Shown piece after piece: positions 7,983-15,800 of a stretch of DNA of 41,679 nt (position 1 is the first letter of the stretch; every line of letters starts with the position of its first letter). The stretch comes from JBEKYD01 sp049509915 (lineage in GTDB: Bacteria; Acidobacteriota; Terriglobia; Bryobacterales; Bryobacteraceae). The notes below the pieces were generated by a model, which ran no database searches, was not told where the DNA came from, and saw only the letters and a program-made list of their open reading frames with translations. The DNA is taken from contig JBEKZL010000023.1 in assembly GCA_049509915.1 (NCBI GenBank), positions 1-41,679 of the forward strand, read 5' to 3'. The translations under genes were made by a program, and so were the position numbers.

Positions 7983-9380
7983 ATGCTTCGCCGCGAATTC
8001 CTCGCCTTGCCCGCCGTTCTGGCCGCACCGCTAGCCACCGACGCGCGCGTCACCGAAGTCCAATTCGCCTTTGAGGATTATCGCTACAGGGCGCCCTACA
8101 AATTCGGCGGCAAGGAAGTGGATCGCGTCACTCTCCTCAACGTACACTGCCGCCTCGAAACCAAGGCCGGCAAATCCGCCGCCGGATTCGCTGCCATGCC
8201 CCTCGGCAACGTCTGGTCCTTTCCCGCTCCGGACATCTCCTACGACGGTACCCTGGCCGCCATGCAGTCGCTGGCCGGCAAAATCGCCCGCATCACCCTC
8301 GGCCACCGCGAGTACGGCCATCCGCTCGACTTCAATCTCGCCCTGGAGCCCGAATACCAAAAAGCCGCTGCCGACGCCACCCGGGAACTCCGCCTGCCGC
8401 GGCCCATCCCCAAGCTCTGCACCCTGGTCACGGCGAGCCCCTTCGACGCCGCTCTCCACGACGCCTTCGGCCGCCTCCACGGCCGCAACAGCTTTCGCGT
8501 CTGCGGCCGCGAGTTCGTGCGCTTCGACCTCGCCCACTACCTCAACCGCGAATTTCGCGGCGAATTCCTCGACACCTACCTGCTGCCCAACCCGACCCCG
8601 CGCATCCTTATGTATCATTCCGTGGGTGCGTCCGACCCGCTCACCGCGGCCGACCGGAAGCGTCCCATCAGCGACGGCTTGCCCGAAACCCTCGAAGATT
8701 GGATTCCCTACAACGGCGTTCGCGCCATCAAGATCAAGCTCAACGGCAACGACCTGGCTTGGGACGTGAGCCGCGTGGCCACCATCGACCGCGTCACCAC
8801 CGCCGCCGAAGCTCGCCGCGGCATCACCGGCTGGGTCTACTCTCTCGATTTCAACGAGCGTTGCCCCAATGTCCAATACCTGCTCGATTTCGAGCGCGGC
8901 CTCCAGGCCAAAGCTCCCGCCGCCTTCGGCCGCGTCCAGTACATCGAGCAGCCCACCGCCCGCGACCTGCTCTCCGACCGCCAGAACACCATGTTCGAAG
9001 CCGCCCGCCTCAAGCCCGTCGTCATCGACGAGTCCCTCACCGGCCTCGATGCCCTTCTGCTCGCCCGCGAGATGGGCTACACCGCCGTCGCCCTCAAGGC
9101 CTGCAAAGGCCAGTCCCAAACCGTGCTGCTGGCGGCCGCCGCGCAGAAGTATAAAATGTTCCGCTGCGTCCAGGACCTCACCTGCCCCGGCCCAGCCCTG
9201 GTGCATTCCGCCGGTATCGCCGCCCACGTCCCCGGCGTAACCGCTCTCGAAGCCAACGCCCGCGAATACGTTCCCGCCGCCAACCGCGGGTGGGAAAAGA
9301 AGTTTCCCGGTATTTTCCAGGTCAAAGACGGCTACCTCCGCACCAATGGCCTCGACGGCCCTGGATTGTGCACCAGGTAG
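7983..9380 (+). CDS. Exported enolase-superfamily protein (mandelate racemase/muconate lactonising-like)
   Basis: Enolase-superfamily enzymes remove a proton alpha to a carboxylate with a Mg-bound enolate intermediate. The C-terminal barrel has K250-x-K252 (IKIKLNG), metal ligands D289 (SLDFN), E322 (IEQP) and D349-E350 (VVIDES), and K372 (ALKACKG). The metal set and two catalytic Lys, without a His-Asp dyad, look more like the muconate lactonising/dipeptide epimerase subgroup. The N-terminus MLRREFLALPAVLAAP fits the twin-arginine pattern RRxFL, so export is likely. It follows the isomerase-like gene by two bases. Probably degrades or converts sugar acids outside the cytoplasm; the substrate is inference only. 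Confidence 0.83.
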   Translation: MLRREFLALPAVLAAPLATDARVTEVQFAFEDYRYRAPYKFGGKEVDRVTLLNVHCRLETKAGKSAAGFAAMPLGNVWSFPAPDISYDGTLAAMQSLAGKIARITLGHREYGHPLDFNLALEPEYQKAAADATRELRLPRPIPKLCTLVTASPFDAALHDAFGRLHGRNSFRVCGREFVRFDLAHYLNREFRGEFLDTYLLPNPTPRILMYHSVGASDPLTAADRKRPISDGLPETLEDWIPYNGVRAIKIKLNGNDLAWDVSRVATIDRVTTAAEARRGITGWVYSLDFNERCPNVQYLLDFERGLQAKAPAAFGRVQYIEQPTARDLLSDRQNTMFEAARLKPVVIDESLTGLDALLLAREMGYTAVALKACKGQSQTVLLAAAAQKYKMFRCVQDLTCPGPALVHSAGIAAHVPGVTALEANAREYVPAANRGWEKKFPGIFQVKDGYLRTNGLDGPGLCTR

Positions 9381-9415
9381 CGGTGGCTTTCGGAAGTTCG
9401 GTGACGGATTCGAGG

Positions 9416-9477
9416 GCAACCGTTCCCTCACGGGCGCAGCTCGGACTCGCGGATTTCCGCGACCGTAAGGGAGTGCC
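9416..9477. repeat. Intergenic inverted repeat (LPYGRG family)
   Basis: Left arm from 9416 (GCAACCGTTCCCTCACGGG) and right arm 9458-9477 (CCGCGACCGTAAGGGAGTGCC-like) form an imperfect inverted repeat 36 bases after the enolase-like gene. The rest of the 332-base gap up to 9712 has short GGCGGTTCCGCC repeats (9540-9565) but no other feature I can name. Confidence 0.7.
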
Positions 9478-9712
9478 ATTCGGGCCTGCAGTCAAGCAAA
9501 AGGGATGAAGACGCACGCGGTTCCCGCTTTGGTGGGGCCGGCGGTTCCGCCTGGCGGTTCCGCCTGCCCGCCAGTTGTCAACCGGCGCCCCGGCGGACGG
9601 TGCGAAGTCAACCACACTGGAGAGCGTCTTCAACGGAGCGGTTGCAGGATGTGTGACCATAATTCGCGAAACCGAGTTAGATCCGGCTCCGCCGGGTGCT
9701 ACTCTCGACTGC

Positions 9713-11347
9713 GTGGAGCGTTTTCAGTGGAGGTTCCATGCCGCCCCTATCCTATTAGGCCTTTCTGTCTTTGCCGTGAATGAGGCGCCGGTTCTGCGCG
9801 GGTATCTGGCGCCCCCTCCTGGGTACGTCCCGGGCTTCATTCCACAGAACCTGGATTGTTTTCAGTACCAAACCTGGGTCAGCGCCTACCGCCGCGAAAA
9901 CGTCTGGCTGCTTCCCGACTACCACGCTCCCTGGGTGACCGAACCAGCCCTGTCGAATCCATACTTCTGGTTCATCGGCCGGACAAGTGCAGTACTTGGG
10001 ATCGATCCTCTCTGGATCTACCATTTTCTCTATCTGGCCCTCCACATCGCCGCAGGGTACGCGCTGTTCTACGCATTGCGCGCATTCACCGATTCGCGGG
10101 TGGAAGCGCGGTTGGCGCTCCTGGTTTCCTTCTGCTCGGTCCCCATCGCCTCGGTGTTGGCGATCGCGACCTTTCCGTTCGCCAAATCCGGTCCATTGCA
10201 CGATCTTCTCTGGTTTGCGACCAGGGTCCACGGCCGCTATAACTCCGACTCCTTTTTCAATGGCATTTCCGGAAGCCCACTGCTGCTCTTCGGCACCGGC
10301 TCAATCCTCCTATGCATGGGGCTGCTGGCGGGCCATCTCAGAACAAACTCGCCAAACTATCTATGGTGGGCCGGCCTGGTTGCCGCCGTCGGCGCGTTTC
10401 TCCACCCCTTCGAGATTTTCATTATTGTGGGGGCCGGCGGGCTGGCGCTCCTGATGCGCAGGGACCGGCCCTGGGCTCAGTCGGTCGCGGAGGTGGCCCG
10501 CTTCGTTCTTCCGGGCCTGGCCGGACTGGCGCCACATCTATACGCACCTCTCCACCACGCCTGGATCAAAGAGGCGGCCGTGCAAAGCCACTGGATACCG
10601 TTTTCGCCGCCCATGCTTCTGGCGCTGCTCGGGCTTCCCACCCTGTTCTGTCTCATGTCCTATGCTTTGCCGCTGGGGAGCCGATCCGTCACCGATCCTC
10701 TACTCCATTGCTGGTTCGGCGGGGTGCTGGTGGCTTTCTACATTCCCTGGGTGCCCTGGGCTCACCATCTGCTCGACGGTTTCTTTTATGCGTCCGCCAT
10801 CCTGCTGGTACGCCAGGCGGCCCGTTCCCACGTCCTGCAGGGCCTTTGGATCGAGCGCCGGGTACTTGTGTGCCTCTCGATTGGAGCCTGGGTTCTTCTC
10901 TCCCTGGCGGCGCACGGGCTTTATTTGGCCGATGCTTTAGCGGGCGCCAATGTGCCGGGTGGCGCGGCAGTGGTGTCGACGACCGACCGCGATGTCCTGA
11001 ACTGGCTTCGGGAGCACGCCGCCGATAGCGACCTGGTTCTCTCGCCCCAAGCCAGCGCCGGATTGTTCGCCATGGTGCCCATGCACAGTTTTGCCAGCCA
11101 CTGGCTGTTCAGCCTCACCTACGACGAGCAGCTACGCCTGTCGAACGCCTTTTACAGTGGGGCGCTGGCCCCGAGCGCCGCGGACGCTCTACTCACCGGC
11201 TATGGCGTCCGGTACGCAGTGATACCCGACGGATCTCCCGCCGGGCGCTACTTCCCCGGTCCAGCCAAAACTATCCGAATCGGATCGGATACGATTTATT
11301 CGATACCAAACGCCGTCATGCGGCGCTTCACACCCCTTCGTCGATAG
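9713..11347 (+). CDS. Polytopic membrane protein with C-terminal soluble domain
   Basis: About 544 residues with some ten hydrophobic spans, for example ILLGLSVFAV, IYHFLYLALHIAAGYALFYAL, LLVSFCSVPIASVLAIATF, LLLFGTGSILLCMGLLAG and VLVCLSIGAWVLLSLAA. A loop after the first span (YVPGFIPQNLDCFQYQTWVSAY...) and a C-terminal soluble part (TTDRDVLNWLREHAADSDLVLSPQASAGLFAMV...) resemble the layout of GT-C membrane glycosyltransferases, but no DxD or DD signature is convincing. GTG 9713 puts the first span near the N-terminus; GTG 9653 and TTG 9575 are longer options. The gene stands alone between a repeat and a convergent gene. Function unknown. Confidence 0.72.
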   Translation: MERFQWRFHAAPILLGLSVFAVNEAPVLRGYLAPPPGYVPGFIPQNLDCFQYQTWVSAYRRENVWLLPDYHAPWVTEPALSNPYFWFIGRTSAVLGIDPLWIYHFLYLALHIAAGYALFYALRAFTDSRVEARLALLVSFCSVPIASVLAIATFPFAKSGPLHDLLWFATRVHGRYNSDSFFNGISGSPLLLFGTGSILLCMGLLAGHLRTNSPNYLWWAGLVAAVGAFLHPFEIFIIVGAGGLALLMRRDRPWAQSVAEVARFVLPGLAGLAPHLYAPLHHAWIKEAAVQSHWIPFSPPMLLALLGLPTLFCLMSYALPLGSRSVTDPLLHCWFGGVLVAFYIPWVPWAHHLLDGFFYASAILLVRQAARSHVLQGLWIERRVLVCLSIGAWVLLSLAAHGLYLADALAGANVPGGAAVVSTTDRDVLNWLREHAADSDLVLSPQASAGLFAMVPMHSFASHWLFSLTYDEQLRLSNAFYSGALAPSAADALLTGYGVRYAVIPDGSPAGRYFPGPAKTIRIGSDTIYSIPNAVMRRFTPLRR

Positions 11348-11420
11348 CGGTATCGAATCCCCGGCTACGAGCCGCTCCGAGGTACCCTGCCCGCGAGACA
11401 GTTGTTGGCTGACGATGCGC

Positions 11421-11939
11421 TCAACTGTGCTTGGCCCGTTTGGCGCACGCCTCGGCCAATTGCAGGTGCTTTTCCAGCACGGGTATCGTCTTCTCCGCGA
11501 AAGCCTTTACCCCGGGGTCCTGTCCGTGCTCGGCTTCGTGCTTGAAGACGGCGATGGCGTGCCGGTGTGCCGCAATTTCATCGGTGGCAAACGTCCGGTC
11601 GAACGAGGGGCCTTTCAGGTGGACCAACTGTCGGATGGCCGGGTCTCTGGCGCTATTGATTCCCTTGGGAATCGGGACGCCATCTTGAGCGGCCAGCACG
11701 GTAAGTCGCTCGTAGTTCTCGGTATGGTCCTGCACCATTGTCTTGGCAAAATCCTTCACAGCCGGCGCTGCCGCCCGGTCTTCCGCGATTTGACCTTCGT
11801 GAGCCTCCGTCATGTCAGCCCTGGCCGCAATCGCCAGAAATTGCTTGTCGGCGCCGCTCAAGGACGCCCCGTAGGCGATTCCGGCCACGGCAAGCAGGCC
11901 GATGCAGGAAGCGCCCACCTGAATGCTGCGAATCTGCAT
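11421..11939 (-). CDS. DUF4142 periplasmic ferritin-like protein
   Basis: A 172-residue exported helical protein. The signal peptide is MQIRSIQVGASCIGLLAVAGIAYGA, followed by the DUF4142 helices: DKQFLAIAARADMTEAHEGQIAEDRA, VKDFAKTMVQDHTENYERL, FDRTFATDEIAAHRHAIAVFKHEAEHGQDPGVKAFAEKTIPVLEKHLQLAEA. DUF4142 proteins have a ferritin-like bundle and are often linked to stress or envelope functions; no enzymatic role is established. ATG 11939 is chosen because GGAGG precedes it by ten bases and it begins the signal peptide. A 10-bp hairpin and a TTGTGCA inverted repeat lie 70-145 bases upstream and may be regulatory. Confidence 0.88.
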   Translation of the reverse strand: MQIRSIQVGASCIGLLAVAGIAYGASLSGADKQFLAIAARADMTEAHEGQIAEDRAAAPAVKDFAKTMVQDHTENYERLTVLAAQDGVPIPKGINSARDPAIRQLVHLKGPSFDRTFATDEIAAHRHAIAVFKHEAEHGQDPGVKAFAEKTIPVLEKHLQLAEACAKRAKHS

Positions 11940-12010
11940 GATGTTTTTTCCTCCGTCTCCAGTTTGAGGCGAAAGACGGGGCGGCTCCATCCTGTCGCGG
12001 CCGTAGACCG

Positions 12011-12040
12011 GCCCCGAGTGTGAACAACCGCACTCGGGGC
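12011..12040. repeat. 10-bp hairpin upstream of the DUF4142 gene
   Basis: Perfect arms GCCCCGAGTG and CACTCGGGGC enclose a ten-base loop. There is no T-run on either strand, so it is not an obvious terminator. The same arms form the stem of the terminator at 13109-13137. If the DUF4142 transcript starts upstream of it, the hairpin would sit in its leader. Confidence 0.6.
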
Positions 12041-12064
12041 GTCCGAACCACAGATGGAGTGGAA

Positions 12065-12084
12065 TTGTGCACCAAAATGCACAA
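12065..12084. promoter_or_regulatory. TTGTGCA inverted repeat, possible operator
   Basis: TTGTGCA at 12065-12071 and its reverse complement TGCACAA at 12078-12084 are separated by six bases. It lies between the divergent DUF4142 gene and the small membrane protein gene. The same heptamer is clustered at 33.86-34.00 kb. A site for a dimeric regulator is possible; this is inference from symmetry alone. Confidence 0.35.
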
Positions 12085-12188
12085 AAGCGACCAACCCAAG
12101 CCAGTCCCTCGGCCGCCGTCGGCTATTTGTTGGCAATTCTCAGGAACAGCAACCGCTGGCAATGCGTTATTGAACTAGAGACCTCGAT

Positions 12189-12383
12189 ATGGCGAAGTTC
12201 TTGTTGTGGTGTATCTTGGCAGTGCTGTGCTGGCCGTTGGCGTTGGCCGCGCTGGTGCTCTATCCGTTGGTCTGGTTGCTGTTGCTGCCATTTCGGCTGG
12301 TGGGAATCGCGGTCGAAGGGGCGCTGGGACTGGTTGTGGCATTAATCACCCTCCCACTTCGAGTGCTGCGCGCAATCGTATAA
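12189..12383 (+). CDS. Small conserved-looking membrane protein (64 aa)
   Basis: Almost entirely hydrophobic: two spans (about 4-32, LLWCILAVLCWPLALAALVLYPLVWLLLLPF, and 37-55, VGIAVEGALGLVVALITL) separated by a single Arg, ending RVLRAIV. Codon use is like its neighbours and the ATG gives a clean N-terminus. Such small hydrophobic proteins are widespread in acidobacteria and are usually unnamed. It ends 20 bases before the convergent PilZ gene. No function can be assigned. Confidence 0.7.
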   Translation: MAKFLLWCILAVLCWPLALAALVLYPLVWLLLLPFRLVGIAVEGALGLVVALITLPLRVLRAIV

Positions 12384-12402
12384 GCCGACCAGGAACCGAA
12401 GA

Positions 12403-12774
12403 CTAAACGTGCAGCCGGAGCTCTGCCCCGGCATGGACGAGCTGCGGTTGCGGCTGTCGGCCCATGGTGCGGAATTCGTAGCGCTCGATGGCCACGGCGG
12501 CGCCCTTCTCGTTGCTACGAACCACGCAGCCGTAAATCATGAGCTTCATCGCGCAGGAGTCGTTGAGCAGTACGGGCCACGCCATCGACAGCTCAATCGG
12601 CATGCCGGTGGCAAGCATGGTGTCCGTGGTGAACCAAACTCCGCCACTGGAAATATTGAGTGTACGGCCCGTGCCGGTTTCGGCGATCCGCTGGCCGTAC
12701 AGCATCTTGTACCGCACTTCCTGTTCGATCTGGAAGCGGCGTTTCACTCGCCGCTCACGCTCGCCGTTGGTCAT
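12403..12774 (-). CDS. PilZ-domain protein (putative c-di-GMP receptor)
   Basis: A single PilZ-like beta barrel of 123 residues. The N-terminal basic stretch ERERRVKRRFQIEQEVRYK carries an R-rich sequence where PilZ domains have RxxxR, and GRTLNISSGGVWFTTD matches the (D/N)xSxxG motif that closes over c-di-GMP. ATG 12774 is preferred because it starts just before the basic motif; the frame stays open upstream to 13023, but that sequence (Cys, Phe and Asn-rich, then HDRWDVGTG) is unlike a PilZ leader and overlaps the small-RNA promoter. With no other domain it probably acts by binding a partner. A GGDEF cyclase lies 6 kb away. Confidence 0.8.
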   Translation of the reverse strand: MTNGERERRVKRRFQIEQEVRYKMLYGQRIAETGTGRTLNISSGGVWFTTDTMLATGMPIELSMAWPVLLNDSCAMKLMIYGCVVRSNEKGAAVAIERYEFRTMGRQPQPQLVHAGAELRLHV

Positions 12775-13013
12775 TGACCAGTCATCCTGTATTTCGATCA
12801 CGGGTGTCACCCTGTTTGCAAGATACCTTGCCGGAGCCGAATCCCTCAATATGTCTTTGGTTAGGCAGGCTTTCCCTACTGGCCCAGTACCGACGTCCCA
12901 ACGATCATGACGTAAGTAACGTATTTGCAATAACTTATGGTTGGCAGGCCGGTTAATGGGGAGAGTTGGCAACACGCTGTTTTCCGGGGGAAAAATATTT
13001 TTGCAAAAATAAC

Positions 13014-13042
13014 TGGACAACAAGGTCTTAAATTGTTAATAT
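13014..13042 (+). promoter_or_regulatory. Sigma70-type promoter of the candidate small RNA
   Basis: TGGACA at 13014-13019 and TAATAT at 13037-13042 are separated by exactly 17 bases, in an AT-rich island between two minus-strand genes. The predicted transcript start is about 13049. No plus-strand reading frame of note follows, but a strong terminator does. Confidence 0.55.
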
Positions 13043-13048
13043 TAAATC

Positions 13049-13137
13049 AACACAGACAGCATCCCTGGCGGCGAGTCCCCTCCCGCCGCCAACCCCTCTG
13101 AGTGCAAGAGCCCCGAGTGATCCACTCGGGGCTTTTT
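13049..13137 (+). ncRNA. Candidate small RNA, about 89 nt, with C-rich loop
   Basis: The stretch between the promoter above and the terminator at 13109-13137 contains no plausible gene. It can form a first hairpin with 7-bp arms GGCGGCG (13067-13073) and CGCCGCC (13084-13090) and a ten-base loop AGUCCCCUCC. That loop could pair with GGAGG-type ribosome binding sites, as C-rich loops do in several known bacterial small RNAs. A linker AACCCCUCUGAGUGCAAG follows and then the terminator hairpin. It lies in the 438-base gap between pilZ and lptD, antisense to neither. Seen directly: promoter-like boxes, two hairpins, T-run. Expression and targets are inference. Confidence 0.5.
13109..13137 (+). 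terminator. Intrinsic terminator
   Basis: An 11-bp perfect GC-rich stem (AGCCCCGAGTG with CACTCGGGGCT), three-base loop, then TTTTT at 13133-13137. It points along the plus strand although both flanking genes are on the minus strand, which implies a plus-strand transcript ending here. Confidence 0.85.
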
Positions 13138-13212
13138 CTATGGTGTGCCGGCATGTTCGACAGCTCGGGGATGAAAGTCCCCCTCGGACAACCATCAAAC
13201 CAACCGCACCGC

Positions 13213-15738
13213 CTAGAACAGCAGCCGGTCCTGTGTCCGCAGCGTCCCGAAGGTTCCGATGTTGGCGATCGAAAAAGCAAACATCCATTGTGTTTCATCG
13301 CGGATGCCAACGTTCAAGCGCCGGTATTCCACGCTGAATCCGCAACAATCGGTGTTGTAGGTGACCTGCAAGGCGGCCCACATCGTACGGCTGAAATGGA
13401 TGTCGTACACTTCGCTATACGCCCCGTTCCAACCGCGATGCTGCTGGTTGCCATAGCCCACCCGGAAACTGGGCTGATTGGAAAGGCCGGTGGGCGGCAG
13501 CAGGATCGGGTTGACATGCAGGTCGCCGTCGCCCGCCAACAGGAAGTAATTCCTCCAACGGTAGTCGGCCTGCACATATTCGTCCACGATGCGGTGATAG
13601 TAAGGGTCGTAGTCTGCCTGCCAGTTCACCGACAACCCCGGTATCGGGGTAGCCCTTATCTTGGAGACGATCGGCGAATAGTTGCGCGGCCCCACCAGGA
13701 AGGCGTACCCGGTCAAATCCTCAGTAGCCCCAAAAACGTTCGGCTGACCGGAGAGCACCGCGCCGCCGAAAGTCGGGTTGAAGTAGCGCTTGGCCGCCAA
13801 TTCCCAGGAGAGAATTTCCGATGTATCGTTGCCCCGCTTGGCGAAGAGGCGATTAGTGAGAGAGGCTTCCAATTCATTGGTATTGGCCAGAATGTCGGTT
13901 TGGTCGAAGCGCAGAGTCCGGTAAAACTCGTCGCCAATACCGGTCACGTACTTGTAAGTCAGGCGCGGCTCGATCACGTGCTTCAGCTTGTCGCCGAAAA
14001 TCGTCCGGCGGTTGAAGACCCGTTCCAGTGAAGGTAGCAGTACGTCCAGCGAAAAATCGCGCTCGCTCCGGACCAGGCTCGTGCTCACGGCCTGGAAGAG
14101 CACCGGGTCGGTCGGCGTGCTGAGCGGCGAGATCACCTGGCTACCGCCGTAATAGGTTTCGTCCAGCCCGATGCTGGGAACGAAATCCATGTGCCAGAAA
14201 TGCGCCGCCGAGGTGAGGTGTGGCGCAAAGTCCAGCCGCGGCGTGAACTGACGGGTGGTGAAGTCCTCAATCAGGTTGTAGTTGGCACTGCCGCTGATCT
14301 GCTCCAGGATCGGCTCCGAACGGTACAGTAACCCGGCCGCGGAATAGAACGAGAACCAGATCGGCAGGTTCCGAAAAAGCTGGCGGTCGATGGAGGAAAA
14401 GCTGGCTTCCGGCAATTTGTGCAGCAGCACGGCGTCGCGCACATTGGACAGACTGCCGTTTGGCTGGACCACCGGCAATTCTGTATTCTGGAAGTTTTCG
14501 AGGCGGCTCAAAGCAATGTCGAAGACATAGCCGTCCCAGCGCTTGTCGACAAAGCCAACGGCGTGGATTTCCGAGCTGACGGCTTCGTTGTACGACCCCG
14601 TCCAATACTGGCGGAAGGCGTAGGAGCTGATGTAGTTGACGAATCCGTTGGCGGTCCAGCCATTGCCTAACTCGCTGTGGGCCACTAGGTTGAGGCTGTA
14701 GCCGGAATACTTGGTGGGTGGAGGGCCGGACTTCGGAACGCCTCCTTCGTCCTGCACTCCATAGAAAATCAGGTTGAAATCGGTGCCTGGCCGCGGCTTG
14801 CCGCGGAAGTTCGCGTTGTGGCCGAACGCGTTGGTGTTGTAGTCCTGAAATAGGTAGGTGAGGTCGTAGCTCCGGTTGATGGCCCAAAAGTAGCCCAAAC
14901 CCACCATGAACCCACGCTGCGAATGGGGGACCAGGTTGGGAATCAGAAAACCGCTGTGCCGCGGCTGCTTTTCGAGCGAGTGATAGAAATAGGGGGTATA
15001 GAAGATCGGGATGGAGCGGATGGAGAAGGTGCTGTCGTAAGCTACGGCATGGTCGGCCGGGATGATATCGAACTTGGGCCCGTTCATCCGCCACCATGGT
15101 TTGGGCATCTTGCAGTTGGTGATCCAGCCGTTATAAAGGATGTATTTGGCGCCCAGACGCTCGGCCCATTCGCCTTCGAAATGAAACGGGCTGTTGCCGC
15201 TCAGAATGCCGCGCCGCACGACGACACGCGGCATGGCCTCGCCGCGCACGTCCCAAAACTTTCCGCGCTCGTTTTCGGTGTCGTATTCCAGGCTGTCGCA
15301 CCAGATCTGCTCATTCTTCGCAAACCCGTGATAGTAAACGCTTCCCGTAGCGCGGACCAGCTTGGTATCTTCGTTATATTCGATTTCGTCGGCACGCAGC
15401 AGCAGGGTGTTGTCTTCCATCTCCGCATGTCCGCGCAAAATCTTGACCGGCCCATTGCTATCCATTTGGATGGCATGCATCACCCACATGCCGCGGGACA
15501 GCGTACTGGGGGCGGGCAGGGGAGTCGCGGTAACCTGCTGCTGGGGGATGGCCTTAACCTGGCCGGCGTCCGGAGCGCGCGCGAGAACGGGTGGGGTCTG
15601 AGCCGGCATTAGTTGAGTTAAACTCAGCAATCCCAATGCGCCAGCTAATAAAATATATGTAAAACTAGAAGATTGTTGCTGACAAGAATCTGCCGATATG
15701 TTAAGAGAAAGAAGGTGGGTTTGCGGAGAGGGCCCCAA
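13213..15738 (-). CDS. lptD: LPS-assembly outer membrane protein LptD
   Basis: Outer-membrane beta-barrel that inserts lipopolysaccharide into the outer leaflet. The N-terminal part is an OstA/LptA-like domain (ILRGHAEMEDNTLLLRADEIEYNEDTKLVRATGSVYY), which receives LPS from the periplasmic bridge. The barrel follows with YGGSQVISPL, HVIEPRLTYKYVTG and, near the end, TDCCGFSVEYRRLN, the paired-Cys motif of LptD, ending in an aromatic residue. Cys in QIWCDSLE and WITNCKMP could form the disulfides. A hydrophobic stretch (FTYILLAGALGLLSL) is the probable signal. No ATG or GTG precedes it well; the TTG at 15738 is the best start, and the frame stays open to 15882 into the divergent gene. The start is uncertain, the identity is not. 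Confidence 0.9.
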   Translation of the reverse strand: MGPSPQTHLLSLNISADSCQQQSSSFTYILLAGALGLLSLTQLMPAQTPPVLARAPDAGQVKAIPQQQVTATPLPAPSTLSRGMWVMHAIQMDSNGPVKILRGHAEMEDNTLLLRADEIEYNEDTKLVRATGSVYYHGFAKNEQIWCDSLEYDTENERGKFWDVRGEAMPRVVVRRGILSGNSPFHFEGEWAERLGAKYILYNGWITNCKMPKPWWRMNGPKFDIIPADHAVAYDSTFSIRSIPIFYTPYFYHSLEKQPRHSGFLIPNLVPHSQRGFMVGLGYFWAINRSYDLTYLFQDYNTNAFGHNANFRGKPRPGTDFNLIFYGVQDEGGVPKSGPPPTKYSGYSLNLVAHSELGNGWTANGFVNYISSYAFRQYWTGSYNEAVSSEIHAVGFVDKRWDGYVFDIALSRLENFQNTELPVVQPNGSLSNVRDAVLLHKLPEASFSSIDRQLFRNLPIWFSFYSAAGLLYRSEPILEQISGSANYNLIEDFTTRQFTPRLDFAPHLTSAAHFWHMDFVPSIGLDETYYGGSQVISPLSTPTDPVLFQAVSTSLVRSERDFSLDVLLPSLERVFNRRTIFGDKLKHVIEPRLTYKYVTGIGDEFYRTLRFDQTDILANTNELEASLTNRLFAKRGNDTSEILSWELAAKRYFNPTFGGAVLSGQPNVFGATEDLTGYAFLVGPRNYSPIVSKIRATPIPGLSVNWQADYDPYYHRIVDEYVQADYRWRNYFLLAGDGDLHVNPILLPPTGLSNQPSFRVGYGNQQHRGWNGAYSEVYDIHFSRTMWAALQVTYNTDCCGFSVEYRRLNVGIRDETQWMFAFSIANIGTFGTLRTQDRLLF

Positions 15739-15800
15739 GCCGCAACGGTAGCATAATTTGCCGGCCGGAACAGGGGTGCTCGCGCACAAAATCGAGGGAT

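Noticed and set aside
12775..13023. N-terminal extension of the PilZ protein
   Set aside because: The added residues do not resemble PilZ leaders and the extension would cover the small-RNA promoter; a domain-sized start exists at 12774.
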